The notes: generated from the letters alone by a model not told the origin. 33,565 nucleotides of DNA from Mesorhizobium sp. (GCF_016793485.1 NZ_JAEULZ010000004.1:1-33565); one strand, 5' to 3'; shown: positions 9,189-17,262, counted from the first letter of the stretch. Numbers and translations: made by a program.

Positions 9189-9649
9189 TAGGTAACCGCC
9201 GAGACGAGCCAGAAGGCGAGCGCGATGGCGACGATGTCCTCGAGGATGGCGGCGGGCGGATCCTTGCCGAAAGCGGCGGCGAGACGGGCGCGGACGGCAG
9301 CACCGCCATAGGTGCCGATGACCGCGCCGACGACGCCGGCAAGCAGACCGACGAGCAAGGCGCCGCCGGCCGTGCCGATGATCGCGCCGGTGAAGGCGCC
9401 GCTGACGAGGCGCGCGCCGAACTGCTGCGGCACCTTGCGGCTCGGCGTCGAGGGAAGCTGGTCGGTGACGAGTTCGACGAGGGCGAGCACGGTGAAGACC
9501 GCAACCGCGATCCAGTGGCCCATGAAACCGGCCCAGGTGCCGGCGAGCGGCAGCCAGCCGAGATAGGCGCCCCAGGCGACGGCGGCAGGCGCGGTCATGG
9601 CGCGCAGGCCGGCGACCACGCCGATCAAAAGTGCAAGCAGGTACAGCAT
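9188..9649 (-). CDS. DUF4126 family membrane protein
   Basis: This 153-residue inner-membrane protein has about four hydrophobic helices rich in glycine and alanine. The N-terminus (LLALLIGVVAGLRAMTAPAAVAWG) and the segments LVSGAFTGAIIGTAGG and LAGVVGAVIGTYGG give the glycine-zipper-like pattern that I associate with DUF4126. The function of the family is not known. AAGGGAA lies a few bases ahead of the ATG at 9649. The stop overlaps the start of the flavin disulfide reductase gene by one base, implying a functional link between a membrane component and the redox enzyme. The 149 bases upstream of this gene hold nothing I recognise beyond a likely promoter region. Confidence 0.8.
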   Translation of the reverse strand: MLYLLALLIGVVAGLRAMTAPAAVAWGAYLGWLPLAGTWAGFMGHWIAVAVFTVLALVELVTDQLPSTPSRKVPQQFGARLVSGAFTGAIIGTAGGALLVGLLAGVVGAVIGTYGGAAVRARLAAAFGKDPPAAILEDIVAIALAFWLVSAVT

Positions 9650-9798
9650 GATGTTCCCTTCTAAGATCGAAGCTATTGGTGATCGAAGCCGTTGGCGTGA
9701 CCGGCTTAGGGAAACATCCCGCGCGACAGGTCGGCTGACGCAACGGTAGCCGAGAAGATTTTGCGGCGCCAGATAGAGAATGGCGCGGCGGTCGTCGA

Positions 9799-10851
9799 TC
9801 AGTAATCCCCGCCCGCGACCGGGGTCCAGATGACATCATCCACCCGCTGCGCGCCGGTGGCGAGCATGACGAGGCGGTCGAAACCGAGCGCGGAGCCGGA
9901 GGCCTGGGGCATGATCTTCAGCGCCGCCAGGAAATCCTCGTCGATGGGATAGCGTTCGCCGTAGATCTGTTCCTTCTCGTCCATGTCGGCCTCGAACCGG
10001 CGGCGCTGTTCGTCGACGTCGGTCAGTTCGCCGAAGGCGTTGGCGAGTTCGACGCCGCAGCAATAGAGCTCGAAGCGCTCGGCGACGCGCGGGTCACGCG
10101 GGGAGGGGCGGGCAAGCGCTGCTTCGGAGATCGGGTATTCGTAGAGGATGGTGGCGCGGCCGGAGCCGAGGTTAGGCTCGATGCGCTCGACCATGACGCG
10201 GCTGAACAGGTCGGTCCAGGTGTCGTCGGGCGCGGTGCGCATGCCTGCATTGCTGACCGCCGCGTGGAGCGCGTCGCGGTCGGTCGAGCCGTCGCGTCCG
10301 ACGCTGGCGAGCAGGTCTATGCCGGCATGGCGGGCGAAAGCGTCGGCGACGGTCAGGCGCTCCGGTTCGGCGAAGGGATCGGCTTCGCGGCCGCGAAAGG
10401 AGAAGGTTTTCGCGCCCGTCTTTTCGGCCGCGAGCGAGATGAAGGCGGCGCAGTCGGCCATCAGGCTCTCGTAGGTTTCGCTAGCGCGGTACCATTCGAG
10501 CATGGTGAATTCGGGATGATGCAGCGGGCCGCGCTCGCGGTTGCGCCAGACCGGGCCGAAGGAAAATATTCGCTCCTCGCCGGCGGCGAGCAGCTTCTTG
10601 CAGGCGAATTCGGGCGAGGTGTGGAGGTAGAGGGGCTGTCGGGTTGCGTCGGGGAGAATCGCTTGCGTCGCAAAGGCGGACAGATGCGTTTCGTTGCCGG
10701 GAGAAATCTGGAGGGCCGCCGTCTGCACCTCGATGAAATCGCGGGCGGCGAGCCAGTCGCGGATGGCGGCGGCGATGGCGTTGCGCGCCAACAGGCGAGG
10801 GCGGCGGTCGGCGTGGCGGTGGGGTGTCCACCAGGGTGAGACCTCGCTCAT
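9799..10851 (-). CDS. epmA: EF-P lysine lysyltransferase EpmA (PoxA/GenX)
   Basis: This 350-residue enzyme is a paralogue of the catalytic core of class II lysyl-tRNA synthetase. It ATP-activates (R)-beta-lysine and attaches it to a lysine of elongation factor P. There is no N-terminal anticodon-binding domain, which separates it from LysRS. Class II motif 2 is at about 96-122 ([10 protein letters not shown], then [10 protein letters not shown]), and motif 3 is in the last 32 residues ([12 protein letters not shown]). The alanine of that motif (Ala321) appears to correspond to E. coli EpmA Ala298, which favours beta-lysine over lysine. The gene is divergent from efp, its substrate gene, with 111 bases between the two starts. 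EpmB, the aminomutase that makes beta-lysine, is not in this window. Confidence 0.95.
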   Translation of the reverse strand: MSEVSPWWTPHRHADRRPRLLARNAIAAAIRDWLAARDFIEVQTAALQISPGNETHLSAFATQAILPDATRQPLYLHTSPEFACKKLLAAGEERIFSFGPVWRNRERGPLHHPEFTMLEWYRASETYESLMADCAAFISLAAEKTGAKTFSFRGREADPFAEPERLTVADAFARHAGIDLLASVGRDGSTDRDALHAAVSNAGMRTAPDDTWTDLFSRVMVERIEPNLGSGRATILYEYPISEAALARPSPRDPRVAERFELYCCGVELANAFGELTDVDEQRRRFEADMDEKEQIYGERYPIDEDFLAALKIMPQASGSALGFDRLVMLATGAQRVDDVIWTPVAGGDY

Positions 10852-10962
10852 CGCCTGGTTTCGCCTGTCGTTGAGGGCTGGCGGCGCGGCTCAAGATGCG
10901 CTAGGGCACGGCTCAAACCCTTCATGGCCGGCATTCGCCGGCGAACAATCGCAGGATTTCTC

Positions 10963-11532
10963 ATGGTGAAAGTGATCGCCAGCTCGCTCCGCAAGGGCAA
11001 TGTCGTCGACAAGGACGGCAAGCTCTATGTCATTCTCTTCGCCGAGAACATCCATCCTGGCAAGGGCACGCCGGTGACGCAGCTGGACATGCGCCGCATT
11101 TCGGATGGCGTGAAGGTGTCGGAGCGCTATCGCACCACCGAGCAGGTCGAGCGCGCCCATGTCGAGGATCGCGAGCACACATTCCTGTACGCCGACGGCG
11201 AGGGCTTCCACTTCATGAACCCCGAGACCTATGACCAGGTCGCGGTGTCGGAAGAGGTGATCGGCGACGCCGCGCCCTATCTTCTGGAAGGCATGAGCGT
11301 ATCGCTCTCGGTGCACGAGGGCGTCGGCATCGCCATCGTGCTGCCGCAGCGCGCGACCTTCGAAGTGGTGGAGACCGAGCCAACGACCAAAGGCCAGACG
11401 GCGTCCTCCTCCTACAAGCCGGCGCTGCTGTCCAACGGCGTAAAGACCGCGGTGCCGCCGCACATCGCAGTCGGCACGCGCATCGTCGTCATGACGGCCG
11501 ACGGGTCGTATGTGGAGCGCGCGAAGGACTGA
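10963..11532 (+). CDS. efp: Translation elongation factor P
   Basis: This 189-residue protein rescues ribosomes stalled at polyproline stretches by binding between the P and E sites. Three beta-barrel domains are expected: an N-terminal KOW-like domain (1-65), a central domain (66-130) and a C-terminal OB domain (130-185) with [13 protein letters not shown] and the family signature region. The modification loop reads HPGKG with the lysine at position 34, the residue modified by EpmA in E. coli. The start at 10963 gives the standard EF-P length. An upstream in-frame ATG would add 13 atypical residues from a GCCGGC hairpin in the leader (10927-10942). Pairing with a divergent epmA supports beta-lysylation as the modification route here. 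Confidence 0.97.
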   Translation: MVKVIASSLRKGNVVDKDGKLYVILFAENIHPGKGTPVTQLDMRRISDGVKVSERYRTTEQVERAHVEDREHTFLYADGEGFHFMNPETYDQVAVSEEVIGDAAPYLLEGMSVSLSVHEGVGIAIVLPQRATFEVVETEPTTKGQTASSSYKPALLSNGVKTAVPPHIAVGTRIVVMTADGSYVERAKD

Positions 11533-11581
11533 TCTTCCGGTCGGTTCCGATGTTGGCAGACCAAGAATTGCCGAGCTCAAT

Positions 11582-11610
11582 TTGACAAGTGACAATTGTC
11601 ACGCTACACT
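11582..11610 (+). promoter_or_regulatory. higBA promoter with operator palindrome in the spacer
   Basis: A consensus -35 hexamer TTGACA (11582-11587) and a -10 hexamer TACACT (11605-11610) are separated by exactly 17 nt. The spacer contains the perfect 14-bp palindrome GTGACAATTGTCAC (11589-11602), well placed as an operator for HigA autorepression. Only 6 nt separate the -10 from the higB ATG at 11617, so transcription should begin at or next to the start codon and leave essentially no leader. Confidence 0.78.
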
Positions 11611-11616
11611 CCCGTC

Positions 11617-11895
11617 ATGATCGGGAGCTTTGCTCATCGCGGCCTTAAACGTCTTTATGGGCGTGGTGACCGATCCGGGGTCAGACCCGATATGGTCGCC
11701 AAGGTTGAACGTATTCTGCAACGCCTCGACGAAATCACCGATCCGGAACAAATGGCGTTGCCGGGCTATCGTCTCCATCCTCTCACTGGCGACCTGAAGG
11801 GGTTCTGGTCTGTCACTGTGAACGGAAACTGGCGTGTGATCTTTCGGTTCGAACAAGGTCAGCCGCAAAAGGTCGATCTGATCGACTATCACTGA
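11617..11895 (+). CDS. higB: HigB-type toxin, RelE/ParE superfamily
   Basis: This 92-residue toxin is of the HigB subgroup, ribosome-dependent mRNA interferases. Typical features are the N-terminal [15 protein letters not shown], the central [26 protein letters not shown] (His54, Lys61, Trp72, Arg73) and the terminal DYH. The length is normal for the family. The gene order, toxin first and antitoxin 11 nt downstream, is the usual one for higBA. I chose the ATG at 11617 over a TTG at 11596, because the promoter -10 element lies between them. No Shine-Dalgarno sequence can fit in the short leader. The G+C content looks lower than in neighbouring genes, consistent with a mobile toxin-antitoxin unit inserted downstream of efp. 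Confidence 0.93.
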   Translation: MIGSFAHRGLKRLYGRGDRSGVRPDMVAKVERILQRLDEITDPEQMALPGYRLHPLTGDLKGFWSVTVNGNWRVIFRFEQGQPQKVDLIDYH

Positions 11896-11906
11896 GGAAC
11901 GCGACG

Positions 11907-12200
11907 ATGCCGATGCTTGCTCCGCCCCATCCCGGTCTTTCCATCCGGCACGACTGCCTGGAGCCGCTGAACCTGTCTATCACCGAAGGCGCCAAGATTC
12001 TGGGCGTGTCCCGACAGGCCTTGAACAACGTCGTGAATGGCAAGGCTGGAATATCCGCCGAAATGGCGATCCGGCTGGACAAGGCTTTCGGCGGTGGCGC
12101 TGAAACGTGGTTGCGGATGCAGACCAGCTACGATCTGGCGGAGGCGATGAAGTTTGCGGGCGACATCAAGGTCGATCGAGTTGAGCCGAAAGCGGCTTGA
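11907..12200 (+). CDS. higA: HigA-type antitoxin, Xre family
   Basis: This 97-residue DNA-binding antitoxin has a helix-turn-helix of the Xre/HigA type at about residues 24-57 ([20 protein letters not shown]), followed by the family's [22 protein letters not shown] and a C-terminal helix. It should bind HigB and neutralise it, and together they should repress the promoter at 11582-11610 through the palindrome in the spacer. GAGGAACG precedes the ATG by a few bases, so unlike higB it has a regular ribosome site. A strong terminator begins 3 nt after the stop. It is complete, with no sign of decay. Confidence 0.94.
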   Translation: MPMLAPPHPGLSIRHDCLEPLNLSITEGAKILGVSRQALNNVVNGKAGISAEMAIRLDKAFGGGAETWLRMQTSYDLAEAMKFAGDIKVDRVEPKAA

Positions 12201-12203
12201 ACG

Positions 12204-12233
12204 AAAAAAGGCCGGCATTTGCCGGCCTTTTTT
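12204..12233. terminator. Bidirectional intrinsic terminator between higA and fhs
   Basis: An A6 run, GGCCGGC, loop ATTT, GCCGGCC and a T6 run (12204-12233) form a symmetric hairpin with U-tracts on both strands. It can terminate higBA from the left and fhs from the right, as these genes converge here. Confidence 0.93.
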
Positions 12234-12253
12234 GTTTGGATGGTGCCTGAAGC

Positions 12254-13933
12254 TCAGAACAGGCCTTCGATCTCGCCCTTGTCGTTGAGGTAGATCTTTT
12301 CGGACGACGGGACCTTGGGCAGGCCGGGCATGGTCATGATCTCGCCGCAGATGACGACGACGAAGCCGGCGCCGGCCGAGAGCCTGACCTCGCGGACCGG
12401 GACCGTGTGGCCGGTCGGCGCGCCGCGCAGGTTGGGGTCGGTCGAGAAGGAATATTGCGTCTTGGCCATGCAGACCGGCAGGTTGCCGTAACCGGCCTGT
12501 TCCCAGGCATGGAGCTGGTCGCGCACCGACTTGTCGGCGATCGCCTCCGAGCCGCGATAGATGCGCTTGACGATGGTGTTGATCTTGTCGAACAGCGGCA
12601 TGTCGTCGGGATAGAGCGGCGCGAACTGGGACTGGCCGGACTCGGCGAGCTCGACAACCTTGTTGGCAAGTTCCTCGATGCCGGCCGAGCCATGCGCCCA
12701 GTGTTTGCAGAGGATCGCCTCCGAGCCCTGTGCGGCGACGAATTCCTTCATCGCGGCGATCTCGGCGTCGGTGTCCGAGATGAAGTGGTTCATGGCGACA
12801 ACGACCGGCACGCCGAACTGCTTCACGTTCTCGATGTGGCGGCCAAGGTTGGCGCAGCCCTTCTTCACGGCCTCGACGTTTTCGGTGCCGAGGTCTTCCT
12901 TCTTGACGCCGCCGTTCATCTTCATGGCGCGCACGGTGGCGACAATGACGGCCGCGGCTGGCTTGAGGCCCGCCTTGCGGCACTTGATGTCGAAGAACTT
13001 CTCCGCGCCGAGGTCCGCGCCGAAGCCGGCTTCGGTGACGACGTAGTCGGCAAGCTTGAGCGCTGTCGTGGTGGCGACGACGGAATTACAGCCGTGCGCG
13101 ATGTTGGCGAAGGGGCCGCCGTGCACGAAGGCCGGGTTGTTCTCCAGCGTCTGTACGAGGTTCGGCTGCATGGCGTCCTTCAGCACCACGGCCATCGCGC
13201 CGTCGGCCTTGAGATCGCGGGCATAGACCGGCGTCTTGTCGCGGCGGTAGGCGATGATGATGTCGCCGATGCGCTTCTGCAGGTCCTTCAAGTCGGTGGC
13301 GAGGCAGAGGATGGCCATGACTTCGGAGGCGACGGTGATGTCGAAGCCGGCCTCGCGCGGATAGCCGTTGGCGACGCCGCCGAGCGAGCAGACGATCTCG
13401 CGCAGGGCGCGGTCGTTCATGTCCATGACGCGACGCCAGGCGACGCGGCGGGTGTCGATGCCGAGTTCGTTGCCCCAGTAGATGTGGTTGTCGATCAGCG
13501 CCGACAGCAGGTTGTGCGCCGTGGTGATGGCGTGGAAGTCGCCGGTGAAGTGGAGGTTCATGTCCTCCATCGGCACGACCTGCGCGTAGCCGCCGCCGGC
13601 AGCGCCGCCCTTGACGCCGAAGTTCGGGCCAAGAGAGGCCTCGCGGATGCAGGTGATGGCCTTCTTGCCGATGCGGTTGAGACCGTCGCCGAGGCCGACG
13701 GTCGTGGTGGTCTTCCCTTCGCCTGCCGGCGTCGGGTTGATGGCGGTGACGAGGATCAGCTTGCCGTCCTTGCCGCCCTTCTTCGAGGCGATGAACTCGG
13801 CGGAAATCTTCGCCTTGTCATGGCCGTAGGGAAGCAGATGCTCGGCGGGGATGCCCAGCTTGGCGCCGATCTCCATGATCGGCTTCTTCTTCGCCGCGCG
13901 GGCGATCTGGATGTCGGATTTCACTTCGGCCAT
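12254..13933 (-). CDS. fhs: Formate--tetrahydrofolate ligase
   Basis: This 559-residue cytosolic enzyme makes 10-formyltetrahydrofolate from formate, ATP and tetrahydrofolate, feeding purine and formyl-methionine synthesis and one-carbon metabolism. The P-loop [10 protein letters not shown] is at 68-77, and the family blocks [20 protein letters not shown] and LTGDFHAIT-type sequence (here [14 protein letters not shown]) are intact. The C-terminus ends with a [13 protein letters not shown] motif. The length matches the usual 556-560 residues. The start at 13933 has AAGGGAA upstream. It is a single-gene unit ending at a shared terminator. A short inverted repeat at 14071-14087 is the only candidate regulatory site noted upstream. 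Confidence 0.97.
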   Translation of the reverse strand: MAEVKSDIQIARAAKKKPIMEIGAKLGIPAEHLLPYGHDKAKISAEFIASKKGGKDGKLILVTAINPTPAGEGKTTTTVGLGDGLNRIGKKAITCIREASLGPNFGVKGGAAGGGYAQVVPMEDMNLHFTGDFHAITTAHNLLSALIDNHIYWGNELGIDTRRVAWRRVMDMNDRALREIVCSLGGVANGYPREAGFDITVASEVMAILCLATDLKDLQKRIGDIIIAYRRDKTPVYARDLKADGAMAVVLKDAMQPNLVQTLENNPAFVHGGPFANIAHGCNSVVATTTALKLADYVVTEAGFGADLGAEKFFDIKCRKAGLKPAAAVIVATVRAMKMNGGVKKEDLGTENVEAVKKGCANLGRHIENVKQFGVPVVVAMNHFISDTDAEIAAMKEFVAAQGSEAILCKHWAHGSAGIEELANKVVELAESGQSQFAPLYPDDMPLFDKINTIVKRIYRGSEAIADKSVRDQLHAWEQAGYGNLPVCMAKTQYSFSTDPNLRGAPTGHTVPVREVRLSAGAGFVVVICGEIMTMPGLPKVPSSEKIYLNDKGEIEGLF

Positions 13934-14070
13934 GACGGCGTTCCCTTGGGCTGGACGTTTGCGGCGGTTCTTGTTCTGGTCGGCGCCTTGGCGAAAGGCC
14001 GGCGCGCGGGCTGCGCGGCGATCTAAACTTTCCCCAACCGCTTAGTCAACCAGCATGCAAAATTGTTTCC

Positions 14071-14087
14071 TCGAAAGAAACTTTCGA
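14071..14087. promoter_or_regulatory. Short perfect inverted repeat upstream of fhs
   Basis: TCGAAAG (14071-14077), a 3-nt spacer and CTTTCGA (14081-14087) form a perfect palindrome 138 bases upstream of the fhs start. The surrounding sequence (14040-14105) is noticeably more A/T-rich than its flanks, as expected of a promoter. It may be an operator, but no regulator can be named. The rest of the 13934-14227 gap holds nothing else I can support. Confidence 0.35.
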
Positions 14088-14227
14088 TTGGCCAAGAGGA
14101 TTTTCCATTCGGCCGTGCGAGCGCTGGAATAGAGCCTCAGCGTCGTGCGGCGCGCCGTCCCAAAACAGGCGTGGAATGAACGAAAAGCGACGCCGCAAAT
14201 TGAGCAGCGTCGCCGGAGCGCCTTTCA

Positions 14228-15409
14228 TCAGCGTTCGAGCACCGACCTGATCTCGACGATCTGCGAGCGCGCCCTCAGCAGGTTGAAGCCCATCGTCGCC
14301 AGATGCGAGGGGAAGAAGGCGCTCGACTCGTTGCCGTTCGAGATGATCCAGGGCTGCATGTTCAGCGCATCGCGCATCTGCACCATCATCGTGTCCCAGA
14401 GCGTGCCGATGTTGCGTTCCTGGATGACCTTGGAGAAGTCAGCGCGGGTTGCGCTCAGGATGCCGTAGTATGCGTAAAGCTGGCCGTAGGCGAACCAGAA
14501 GCGGTCGTCGGCGCGCGGATCGAACCAGCCGGCGTCGGAGGCCTCGATCTGGCCGCGCAGGATATCGGAGGTGGAGCCCATGTCGCCGGCGATACGGTCG
14601 AGGAACTGCATGAGATTGTCGGCGCGCGCGTCGAACGTCGCCTGGCACTGCTGGAGGGTTGCATTGAAGGCGTTCAGGTTCTCGATCGCGTCGCGATAGA
14701 CGCTTGGCGTCGGACGGGTGGGACCGCGCATGCCGACGTACCAGGCGTCCTCGTCCCAGGCGAGCGCCGTGCGCGCATTCTGCAGGTTCTGGTCGATGCG
14801 CGAGGTGCCGCGCGCGCGGCCGAGCGTGTCGACCAACTCGGTGGTCGTGCGGCGCATGACCTGGTTGATGCCGAGCTGGAATGCCGCCTTGTTGTCGAAC
14901 CATGGCGTGTTGCGCCAGGGAACACCGAACAGGCCGAGCTTATAGGCCAGCATCGAGGAAATCCACGCATTCTGGTTGATGTTGAAATCGACCAGGAAGG
15001 CGCTGGTATGCGCGATCTCGGAGTGCTTGCAGGACGGTGCGGCGGGCGTGGCCGGTTCGCTCGCGGCAGCATCGCCGGAGCCCTGCGTGCCGCTCATTGC
15101 GCCCTGTGCGGTCTGGATGCGTTCGCCCGCCAGCAGGCTTGCGCTCTGGGGCGCCGCATCCGCGAGGATCGGACCCGGATAGTCCGGGTCGAAATTCTTC
15201 CAGAACTGGGTGACGTAGAAGAAATAGCCGTAGGCAAGGACGATGCCCACCACGATCGCGCCGAGGACCGTCTTCAGGATCCAGCCGCGCTCGGCGTACC
15301 AGCGGCCGAACCACATGAACGGCCAGAGAAGGATGCCGATGACGAAGCCAATGCCGCGCCCGATCCACTGGAAGACCCGGGTGAAGAAGTTCACAATCGG
15401 ATCAAGCAT
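14228..15409 (-). CDS. DUF2333-type membrane protein
   Basis: This 393-residue protein has two N-terminal hydrophobic stretches (about 17-35 and 44-66) and a large remaining domain, probably periplasmic. I place it in DUF2333 from the N-terminal WIGRGIGFVIGILLWPFMWFGRWY and the conserved middle, which includes FLVDFNINQNAWISS and FGVPWRNTPWFDNKAAFQLGINQVMRR. No function is known. A low-complexity linker rich in alanine and serine (about 95-125) precedes the conserved domain. GGAGGG is directly before the ATG. It is the last gene of the minus-strand run that starts at 22452, 33 nt after the 428-residue protein gene. It may be the membrane anchor of a machine formed with the AAA+ ATPase; that is inference from gene order. 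Confidence 0.82.
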   Translation of the reverse strand: MLDPIVNFFTRVFQWIGRGIGFVIGILLWPFMWFGRWYAERGWILKTVLGAIVVGIVLAYGYFFYVTQFWKNFDPDYPGPILADAAPQSASLLAGERIQTAQGAMSGTQGSGDAAASEPATPAAPSCKHSEIAHTSAFLVDFNINQNAWISSMLAYKLGLFGVPWRNTPWFDNKAAFQLGINQVMRRTTTELVDTLGRARGTSRIDQNLQNARTALAWDEDAWYVGMRGPTRPTPSVYRDAIENLNAFNATLQQCQATFDARADNLMQFLDRIAGDMGSTSDILRGQIEASDAGWFDPRADDRFWFAYGQLYAYYGILSATRADFSKVIQERNIGTLWDTMMVQMRDALNMQPWIISNGNESSAFFPSHLATMGFNLLRARSQIVEIRSVLER

Positions 15410-15442
15410 GCATTCCCTCCGTTGCCGGCAGCGGCGCCAAGC

Positions 15443-16729
15443 CTAGTCCACCAAGCCGTAAAGTCGCTCGCGGTAGCCAGCCTTGTCCTTCAGATATGTG
15501 GTTTTCAGCGTCTCGACAACATGCGCCCGCCAAAGCTCGGGCCACTCCTGATAGTCCTTATAGAAGCCCTGCTTGTTGAAAATGTAACGGGAAACGAAGT
15601 CTGAGGGCACGAAGTCTGAGATGAGCCGGTTGGTCAGCCACGCGTCGGGGTGGTCGGGCTTGGCGCGCACCACGAGGAAACGGTGCAGCGGGAAAATCTC
15701 CTCCAGCTTCAACTGGCCATATTGCGCGATCTCGCGCTTCGCCGCGTTGAGGAAGGGGAAGGTGCCTTCGCTGGCGATCAGTTGCGCGTTCTGGTGGATC
15801 CACGTCTGCAGCCAGACCTTGTCGAGTTGCCGGAGATCACGCTTCGGGTCGCTGTCGCGGATGAGGGTGCGCGTCGCCATCTCGGCGCGATGCTCGAGAT
15901 AGCCAGACGATTCCAGCCAGGAGGCGCGGGGGAGCTCGATGCGGCCGGTCGTGGCGAGAAAGCGGAAGACGCGGTCGGCATCGCGGATCGACAGATAGCT
16001 GACTTGCCATGGTCGCGAGCGGCGAAAGCCGGGCGCTGTGGGGTCGGAAATGACAGTTGTCATGTCCGGATCGACAAAGACGTAGAGGCCGCCGAAATGG
16101 CTGGTCCAGTAGGCGTTGTGACGGAAGATGACCTGGTCGGGAACCAGCGCGTTCTCCCTGATGTCGCCGGTCACCTTGGCCAGTTCCACCATCTCGTTCA
16201 GCATGGCGTCGTCGCGCCAGGCTTCCGGCTCCAGCTTCAGGCGGTCGACCAGCCGGCCAAGCTGAGCAGCCTTGCCCAGCACGTCCTCGGCCGACAGGAC
16301 GCGGAACTCGACCTGGTTGATGGAGAGCAGGTCCTCGATGTCCTCGACCTTGGAGACTGAATCCTCGATCTCGCCGTAGATGACATCCTTGATGGTCAGC
16401 GCGTCGATGGCGCGGGCGTTCTTCTCGAAGAACTCGAACAGAAGCTGCGAGGTGTTGGAGAAGGCCGTGTGGACGACCGGCAGCTCCTGCTGCGACGGCG
16501 TCAGGATGATGAAGCGGCGGTTGATCTCGTTAGGATCGAGATACTGATAGTCGCCGAGCTCTTCCGCGACCTGCGGGGAGAAGCCGCTGCGGTCGATCTC
16601 GAAGGATTTGAGCGCTGTGGGCTTCAAGCCGAAGGCGACAAGCGCCTTGTTGTAGCGGTCGATGAGATGCGGCTCCTCGACCGGCAGGAGCCGGCCGTAG
16701 ATGAGATCGTTGTCGCGCAGGAGGTCCAT
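15443..16729 (-). CDS. Uncharacterised 428-residue protein (possibly DUF6638)
   Basis: I do not recognise a catalytic motif. It is a soluble protein without signal peptide or membrane segment, rich in charged residues, starting MDLLRDNDLIYGRLLPVEEPHLIDRY. A central part (about 205-285) is richer in aromatics and beta-prone sequence (RHNAYWTSHFGGLYVFVDPD), and the C-terminus is helical and basic. I associate this sequence tentatively with DUF6638; that number is recalled, not checked. Its Shine-Dalgarno sequence (GGAGAAGGA) is provided by the arm of the repeat at 16734-16759, so translation depends on the inserted repeat. It follows the AAA+ ATPase gene in the operon except for the DUF559 cassette, and 33 nt separate it from the DUF2333 gene. 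Confidence 0.8.
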   Translation of the reverse strand: MDLLRDNDLIYGRLLPVEEPHLIDRYNKALVAFGLKPTALKSFEIDRSGFSPQVAEELGDYQYLDPNEINRRFIILTPSQQELPVVHTAFSNTSQLLFEFFEKNARAIDALTIKDVIYGEIEDSVSKVEDIEDLLSINQVEFRVLSAEDVLGKAAQLGRLVDRLKLEPEAWRDDAMLNEMVELAKVTGDIRENALVPDQVIFRHNAYWTSHFGGLYVFVDPDMTTVISDPTAPGFRRSRPWQVSYLSIRDADRVFRFLATTGRIELPRASWLESSGYLEHRAEMATRTLIRDSDPKRDLRQLDKVWLQTWIHQNAQLIASEGTFPFLNAAKREIAQYGQLKLEEIFPLHRFLVVRAKPDHPDAWLTNRLISDFVPSDFVSRYIFNKQGFYKDYQEWPELWRAHVVETLKTTYLKDKAGYRERLYGLVD

Positions 16730-16733
16730 CAGT

Positions 16734-16787
16734 CCTTCTCCCCGTTCACGGGGAGAAGGTGCCCGCAGGGCGGATGAGGGGCGGCGC
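16734..16787. repeat. Family A repeat unit, left border of the DUF559 cassette
   Basis: An 11-bp stem (16734-16744 with 16749-16759, loop TTCA) is followed by a GAGGGGC core at 16776-16782. This is the same unit as the left half of the pairs at 1390 and 3431. Its mirror image is at 17211-17259, on the other side of the nuclease gene. Confidence 0.85.
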
Positions 16788-16793
16788 TAACCT

Positions 16794-17204
16794 TCATGAC
16801 TTCTCCGCCGATCTTGCGGGGACGAAGCGCATGTCGGTAGCAACAAAACCATCGACCAGACGCCCTTCGAGCGCTTCGACGATCGTATCAAGGACGAGAC
16901 CGCGTTGCGTCAATACGTCGATGTTCCAGAATCGCAAAACCGACCAGCCATTCATAGACATTGTTTCGTCACGCATCCTATCGTAACCCGAATCCGCATG
17001 TTGGCTGCCATCTATTTCCACAACGATATTCTTTTCGCGGCATGCGAAATCGGCAAAGAACGGCCCGATCGGAAACTGACGGACAAATTTGTAACCGTTC
17101 AAGCGGCGGCCCCGCAGTTCGTGCCACATCAGTTCTTCCGCCTCGTTTTCGACCCTGCGAAGCATTCGGGATCGTGTGGTCTTGCTGGAATTTCCTCCAC
17201 GCAT
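16794..17204 (-). CDS. DUF559 family endonuclease-like protein
   Basis: This 136-residue protein has the Vsr-like PD-(D/E)XK nuclease fold typical of DUF559. After a basic helical N-terminus (residues 8-35, with LMWHELRGRRLNGYKFVRQ) comes the active-site region IGPFFADFAC (Asp52), then VVEIDGSQH (Glu63, Asp65, Gln68, His69), and the terminal WSVLRFWNIDVL. All expected acidic residues are present, so it is probably active on DNA. I set the start at 17204 because the 22 residues upstream in frame are a translation of the repeat. It lies inside the operon between the ATPase gene and the 428-residue gene, same strand, and is visibly poorer in G+C than both. It is probably a late arrival rather than an original operon member. 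Confidence 0.85.
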   Translation of the reverse strand: MRGGNSSKTTRSRMLRRVENEAEELMWHELRGRRLNGYKFVRQFPIGPFFADFACREKNIVVEIDGSQHADSGYDRMRDETMSMNGWSVLRFWNIDVLTQRGLVLDTIVEALEGRLVDGFVATDMRFVPARSAEKS

Positions 17205-17210
17205 TGCGTT

Positions 17211-17259
17211 GCCCCTCATCCGCCCTTCGGGCACCTTCTCCCCGTGAACGGGGAGAAGG
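17211..17259. repeat. Family A repeat unit, right border of the DUF559 cassette
   Basis: GCCCCTC core at 17211-17217, then an 11-bp stem (17234-17244 with 17249-17259, loop TGAA): the inverted copy of the unit at 16734-16787. It ends 3 nt before the ATPase stop codon. Confidence 0.85.
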
Positions 17260-17262
17260 GAA

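Larger units (their letters stand above)
16734..17259. mobile_element. Putative repeat-bounded nuclease cassette
   Basis: Two inverted family A units enclose 428 nt (16783-17210), of which 411 are the DUF559 gene. The two gene-free pairs in this window have exactly 27 nt in the same place. The 526-bp unit fits exactly between the ATPase stop codon (17263) and the next start codon (16729), and its interior looks poorer in G+C than the flanks. Insertion as a unit is the simplest reading. No target-site duplication or transposase is visible, so mobility is inferred. Confidence 0.5.

Noticed and set aside
12407-14026. 539-codon open frame opposite fhs
   Set aside because: Antisense shadow of a clear fhs gene; no recognisable protein.
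14046-14228. 60-codon minus-strand open frame between fhs and the DUF2333 gene
   Set aside because: No ribosome site or recognisable sequence, and it includes the palindrome at 14071-14087.
16734-17259. CRISPR-like array suggested by recurring palindromes
   Set aside because: There are only two units in inverted orientation with a gene between them; no direct repeats with regular spacers exist in the window.
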